Shown here: positions 15,735 through 19,175 of the stretch, one piece after another
How positions within the stretch are numbered: the stretch's first letter is position 1
How the letters are laid out: each line of letters begins with the position of its first letter
Source: JBAYJM01 sp041665065
GTDB lineage: Bacteria; Patescibacteriota; Patescibacteriia; 2-01-FULL-39-33
Length of the DNA: 19,175 nucleotides
Assembly (NCBI GenBank): GCA_041665065.1
Contig: JBAYJM010000021.1
Location: forward strand, 1-19,175
Reading direction: 5' to 3'
Notes under the pieces: model-generated
Seen by the model: the letters and a program-made list of their open reading frames with translations, nothing else
Database searches by the model: none
Told to the model about the DNA's origin: nothing
Position numbers and translations under genes: made by a program

Positions 15735-16469
15735 TTAAATATCGTAATTTTTTACCATTCCATCCAACCTCTTTATTTCAAATCCAAGGCGTTGGCATTT
15801 TTTACCGCAATTAGAACACGTTTCACCTTCTAAGATTATACCCTCATCTCCAGTATGAAATCCATCCAAATAATGATTTGAATAAAATATCAATTCACTG
15901 TTGACTGGGTCTATTTCAAACCGACCCGATTCAGGAAAAACATGATAACCGCAAGACGAGTCATTACAAGTCGTCCAAGCGACTCGCGCTTCAGTAAAGC
16001 CATAAGTCGCATAAATTACAGCATTGGGACAGAGTAATTTACATTCTTTAATAAATTTATCATTTATACCATTGGCCCCGATAATTAGTTTTACCTGACT
16101 AAGATCAATATTATTTTTCTTGGACAAATTTAAAACCTTAAGAATATAACCTGGTAAACCAGCAATCATCTCGGGCGGAAATGACCGCATAATTCCTACC
16201 GTTTTTTCAGATGTCACATGCTTGCCACCGCCAGTATTTATCGTCAATGAGCCGGTAATTTCTCCGTACATTGCTCCTAAATAATACCCCAGATGAGGTG
16301 CAAAGGGCAATAAATTATAATATGTGCCGTTTTGCTTATGAATTTCATAAAATCTGGAAATGCAAATTTCCATATTTTTTTTATCATCTGCTGTATATAA
16401 TATTGGCTTAGCGCTTTTGCCAGAAGTGCCAGAACTGAAAAGAAGCAAGATTGGGGTATTGTCATTCAT
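15735..16469 (-). CDS. Miniature PaaK/CapK-like adenylate-forming enzyme
   Basis: 244 residues, compared with about 430 for phenylacetate-CoA ligase. The ATP loop LFSSGTSGKSAKP (10-22) sits almost at the N-terminus. GLPGYILKVL (104-113), IIGANGINDKFI (129-140), YATYGFTEAR (153-162, the YGxTE adenylate motif), GYHVFPESGRFEIDP (174-188), HTGDEG (205-210) and CSNCGKKCQRLGFEIKRLDG (218-237) follow in the order of PaaK-type enzymes. It ends at the hinge, so the C-terminal lid domain with the usual catalytic Lys is absent, as are ~80-90 N-terminal residues. Cys168, 173, 218, 221 and 225 could bind zinc. ATG overlaps the methyltransferase stop (ATGA, 16466-16469). No neighbouring frame supplies the missing parts, so it seems a genuinely small protein and not a frameshift product. 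It could activate an acid as acyl-AMP for attachment to a sugar, or have lost activity. CapK-like proteins are known in capsule loci. Confidence 0.8.
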   Translation of the reverse strand: MNDNTPILLLFSSGTSGKSAKPILYTADDKKNMEICISRFYEIHKQNGTYYNLLPFAPHLGYYLGAMYGEITGSLTINTGGGKHVTSEKTVGIMRSFPPEMIAGLPGYILKVLNLSKKNNIDLSQVKLIIGANGINDKFIKECKLLCPNAVIYATYGFTEARVAWTTCNDSSCGYHVFPESGRFEIDPVNSELIFYSNHYLDGFHTGDEGIILEGETCSNCGKKCQRLGFEIKRLDGMVKNYDI

Positions 16470-17221
16470 GGATTTTTTTGTCTACTGAATTTTAATAAAA
16501 GATATTTTCTATCTTTATCGGTATAAATATCTTTTGTCTCTTGCCAGATATTTGCTAATTCTTTTATATTTAAACCTTTTGCTGAATTAATAATAAAATC
16601 AATTGTAGGAAATATGTTTTTTGTCAAATCCTGTTTTTGTATCAGCTGATAATTATTTTGATTAAGTATTTTTATCAATCTATTTTCGATATTTTTTAAT
16701 ATACCACCATCTTGATCAAATTCGTCCAGGACAATCAAACTGCTATTTTCTTTTAAACAATTTACAACATTTTGAATTGCTAATTCGGGATTAGTAAAAT
16801 ACTGATATGATTCAACAAGAGTTGCTAAATCAAACTTAATATCTGTAATTAAATCTTCAGCCGCAACAGCAAGAAATGACACTGCAGAGTTAACTTTTTT
16901 TCCATACTTAACCAATATCTCATGAGGAACAACACAAAGACAGTCATAGTTTAATTTTAACAATTGCCCAGCCATGCCGCCAAAGCCACCCCCTATATCA
17001 ATGATATTTTGCGTATTTATGGGAATACTGTTAATAACTAATTGTGATAAATTCTCTTGAGCGGCAACTATATCATTATCATGGTTTTTATAATATCCAT
17101 AATGAATATGTCGACAGCCAAATAACCTAAGGATCTCTAAATAGGCCGCCACATTCAGTGTATTTTTTCCAGAACCGGAGAAGATATGCTTAAGTTTAAA
17201 AATTAGTTTATTATATTTCAT
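16466..17221 (-). CDS. Class I SAM-dependent methyltransferase
   Basis: 251 residues. An N-terminal helix region contains HIHYGYYKNHDNDIVAAQEN (38-57), like the 'HyGyw....AQ.nL' cap seen in small-molecule methyltransferases of the tocopherol/sarcosine type. SAM-binding motif I is NIIDIGGGFGGMAGQLLKL (72-90). An acidic residue at the end of strand 2 is not obvious, since the region reads CLCVVPHEI. A VESYQYFTNPELAIQNVV stretch matches motifs II-III, followed by SSLIVLDEFDQDGG. It probably methylates a sugar or its acyl substituent in the glycan. ATG start six bases after the GT8-GNAT stop and a four-base overlap with the mini-ligase gene place it firmly in the operon. The substrate is unknown. 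Confidence 0.85.
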   Translation of the reverse strand: MKYNKLIFKLKHIFSGSGKNTLNVAAYLEILRLFGCRHIHYGYYKNHDNDIVAAQENLSQLVINSIPINTQNIIDIGGGFGGMAGQLLKLNYDCLCVVPHEILVKYGKKVNSAVSFLAVAAEDLITDIKFDLATLVESYQYFTNPELAIQNVVNCLKENSSLIVLDEFDQDGGILKNIENRLIKILNQNNYQLIQKQDLTKNIFPTIDFIINSAKGLNIKELANIWQETKDIYTDKDRKYLLLKFSRQKNP

Positions 17222-17227
17222 ATTTAA

Positions 17228-19175
17228 TTATGAGTCTAAGCTCCAATCAGCGTCAATAAATGTTAAATAAATATCTTCGGGGTTAATTGTACATAAAGAA
17301 TCATTATAAGTAAAATATACGGTTTCTCCTTTGAGGTAGCCATTTTTATTTAATATCTCCAATAATATATCATCCGTTGTAAATATTTTTATCCTTTTAA
17401 TGCCCCTACCAAAACAGATATTTTCCATAGCGGCAAAAATTACCTTATCCGCATACTTATTTATAACTAAAATATCAGAGATTACAGCAGATGACCCATA
17501 TATTTCCAAGGAAAAGTAACCAATAACCTCGCCCTTTTTCTTAATGATATACATATCGGTATTTTCTAAAGATTCAACCGTCCGCCATTTAATAAATTTC
17601 CAATCACGTATCACACCAACCTTGATTTCTGATTTCTTTCTGTCCCACAAGCAGTTTATTTCTCTTTCCCCGTCAGTTAGTTTATTAATTTGCAATTCAT
17701 TTTCAGGCTTAATTCTCAGGCAGTTATTTCGTAATAAACTAAATCTACTAATTTCTTTTTGCAGTACATTGGACTTTATGGTTTTATTTGGATGCTTAGC
17801 ACCAGCAGTTGATACAGACTTTCCATAAGCATTATCCATGATACTATTTACAAACCCCCATGGTAAAAAATCTCCTTTCTTGAAAAAAACACTAAAGCAT
17901 TTTTCCAAAAAACCTTGGCCCCGGAATTCTTTTTCTAATACCACATCGGCAATTTGATGGATCTCTATCTGGCCATCATAATATTTAATTTTCTGAATTA
18001 TTACTGCAAAATGTCCAACAACATCTTTAGTTTCATTTTCAGCAGTTAACGAAATCGAACCCATGGGACATTTTTTGTATTTCCAAACCCATTTAGCATA
18101 ATCCATCTGAGTAGAAAGTCCTTTAAAAACATCGCCCAGTCCCGTCTCATCACCCAATTGATATGGCCTTATGACATAGGGACGCCTTTCGCTATTTTTT
18201 TTAATAATAACCGAATCCTGGCTAAACACTAAACGTTTTATCTTTGAATACAGCCAAGGCGATTGTTTTTTAATTATCATTCCAATGCGTCCTATAAATC
18301 TATCAAAATCATCTTTTTTAATAAGGCTTATCGATTGGTGATTTTTTAATTTAAGCAAAAAATAATAAGCCCTGGGCAAAGATATTTTTAAAGCGAACCC
18401 ACAAATGCCACAAAATCTATCTACACATAGCCTTGGCCACGACAGTATCATTTCTAATTTTAACAAATCATGATATTTTTTTAATTGCTCATCACTCCAG
18501 TACTTTTTGGGCAACTGCCGACTGCCCAAATTAATCATGTCAGCTTTATCTAAATTATTTTTCCAAAGCTCATAGATATATTTACAAAAATATATCGGTT
18601 TTTTAGGCGCAAAAAAATGCGCAGTAACTGCCTGAACATTTTTTAGTTTAATATGGCAATCTTGCAAATGATTGTAATGTAGACAATAGGTTGGTGGTAA
18701 ATTTTCCCAGTTTTTTGCAAAACATAAGCTTAGCATCAGCTCATCTACGCCACCAACGACGTCTTTGTACTTTCCCAAGATGACTTTAAGGTCATTAAAA
18801 GTCTTGCTATTAATTATATCGGTATTTATAGCTAACAACCCTGCGCAAAATATAGGTAGATCTGAACCATATTTTTCCAGATCATCTTTTATGTACTGGC
18901 GGTTAAATTTGTAAAATTTAAATAGATTGTTCAGCCTGATTTGCTGATAAAAATAATTCCTACGCATGCCTATGCCGCCAATCCCCTTAACGTTAAGCAG
19001 GTTATCCAAGGAAGCTGTAACAATAAGATCGGCATCAAGATAGATTATCTTGTCCCATTTCTTAAATTCCGGCGTGAATAAATAGAATTTACTTAGAATG
19101 GTTGAGGGCCAGCGCCCCGCAAGATTTTCTGCCAATGGCGCACAGTGTTTTATTAGAATTCCCTTATCCCTAAAC
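17228..19175 (-). CDS. GT8 glycosyltransferase fused to a GNAT-type acyltransferase (5' partial)
   Basis: The frame is open to the right window edge. The first start-like codon, a TTG at 19135, is not the real start, because the codons before it (FRDKGILIKH, then CAP) continue the domain, and GT8 enzymes need a further ~60-90 N-terminal residues. Counting from that TTG, the GT8 part has IIYLDADLIV (DxD, Asp34/Asp36), GGVDELML (128-135) and AHFFAPKKPI (172-181, the metal-binding His/KP end motif). A linker (~190-315) includes Cys242/Cys245 in CGICG. The second part starts at YVIRPYQLGDE (320-330), with WVWKYKKCPMG (349-359) and the acetyl-CoA loop EFRGQGFLEKC (403-413). A second GNAT-like half has VIRDWKFIKWR (508-518) and GEVIGYF (535-541), as in two-lobed GNAT proteins of glycan loci. 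The protein would add a sugar and an acyl group to the same product. It is the first visible gene of the operon. Confidence 0.85.
   Translation of the reverse strand, partial: FRDKGILIKHCAPLAENLAGRWPSTILSKFYLFTPEFKKWDKIIYLDADLIVTASLDNLLNVKGIGGIGMRRNYFYQQIRLNNLFKFYKFNRQYIKDDLEKYGSDLPIFCAGLLAINTDIINSKTFNDLKVILGKYKDVVGGVDELMLSLCFAKNWENLPPTYCLHYNHLQDCHIKLKNVQAVTAHFFAPKKPIYFCKYIYELWKNNLDKADMINLGSRQLPKKYWSDEQLKKYHDLLKLEMILSWPRLCVDRFCGICGFALKISLPRAYYFLLKLKNHQSISLIKKDDFDRFIGRIGMIIKKQSPWLYSKIKRLVFSQDSVIIKKNSERRPYVIRPYQLGDETGLGDVFKGLSTQMDYAKWVWKYKKCPMGSISLTAENETKDVVGHFAVIIQKIKYYDGQIEIHQIADVVLEKEFRGQGFLEKCFSVFFKKGDFLPWGFVNSIMDNAYGKSVSTAGAKHPNKTIKSNVLQKEISRFSLLRNNCLRIKPENELQINKLTDGEREINCLWDRKKSEIKVGVIRDWKFIKWRTVESLENTDMYIIKKKGEVIGYFSLEIYGSSAVISDILVINKYADKVIFAAMENICFGRGIKRIKIFTTDDILLEILNKNGYLKGETVYFTYNDSLCTINPEDIYLTFIDADWSLDS

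Noticed and set aside
1..19175. Alternative genetic code, prophage or transposon
   Set aside because: TGA ends genes cleanly where the overlaps require it. No capsid, terminase, integrase, transposase or terminal inverted repeats were seen; tail-fibre-like modules alone do not show a prophage.

Overview
The window looks like a chromosomal piece of an AT-rich, uncultured bacterium, most plausibly a member of the Candidate Phyla Radiation (Patescibacteria/Parcubacteria-like). This rests on three things. First, there is a giant surface protein built of 'NVGIGT(S/T)(S/T)P' beads and ending in a Peptidase_S74 domain, a style I associate with that group. Second, the glycan genes are tightly packed, overlapping and low in GC. 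Third, almost no start codon has a clear Shine-Dalgarno sequence. TGA is used as a normal stop (ends of the genes at 14711 and 16466), so this is genetic code 11 and not the TGA=Gly code of Gracilibacteria/Absconditabacteria. No rRNA, tRNA, CRISPR array, transposase or integrase was recognised.

Layout. (1) 2-7108, plus strand: one giant coding sequence (at least 2,368 codons, open at the left window edge) for a fibrous surface protein. It is a mosaic of bead repeats, YadA-like head repeats, six tandem 17-residue repeats, a block resembling phage tail fibres, a self-cleaving S74 chaperone domain, a coiled coil, a beta-rich end domain and a Thr-rich tail. (2) 7145-7178: a perfect 12-bp hairpin flanked by A and T runs, serving as a terminator from both sides. 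(3) 7188-11790, minus strand: a three-gene set made of a GT-C-type membrane protein, a DPM1-like polyprenyl-phosphate sugar synthase with four membrane segments, and a second GT-C-type membrane protein carrying a C-terminal Ig-like domain. (4) 11996-12976, plus strand: a lone sulfotransferase with both PAPS-binding motifs. (5) 12995-19175, minus strand: a six-gene operon with 4-8 base overlaps or very short gaps. In transcription order it holds a GT8 glycosyltransferase fused to a GNAT-type acyltransferase (5' end outside the window), a SAM methyltransferase, a miniature PaaK/CapK-like adenylate-forming enzyme, two GT2 glycosyltransferases and a NodB-type deacetylase.

Reading of the whole. 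The minus-strand genes form a cell-surface glycan locus. The right-hand operon would assemble and decorate an oligosaccharide in the cytoplasm (GT8, GT2, GT2, methyl, acyl, deacetyl). The DPM1-like enzyme would charge a lipid carrier with sugar, and the two GT-C proteins would use lipid-linked sugars on the outer face of the membrane. The sulfotransferase would add charge. Whether the giant Thr/Ser/Asn-rich fibre next door is a substrate of this machinery is an inference from adjacency only. The least familiar items are the mini adenylating enzyme, the GT8-GNAT fusion, the GT-C/Ig fusion, the sulfotransferase and the mosaic fibre.
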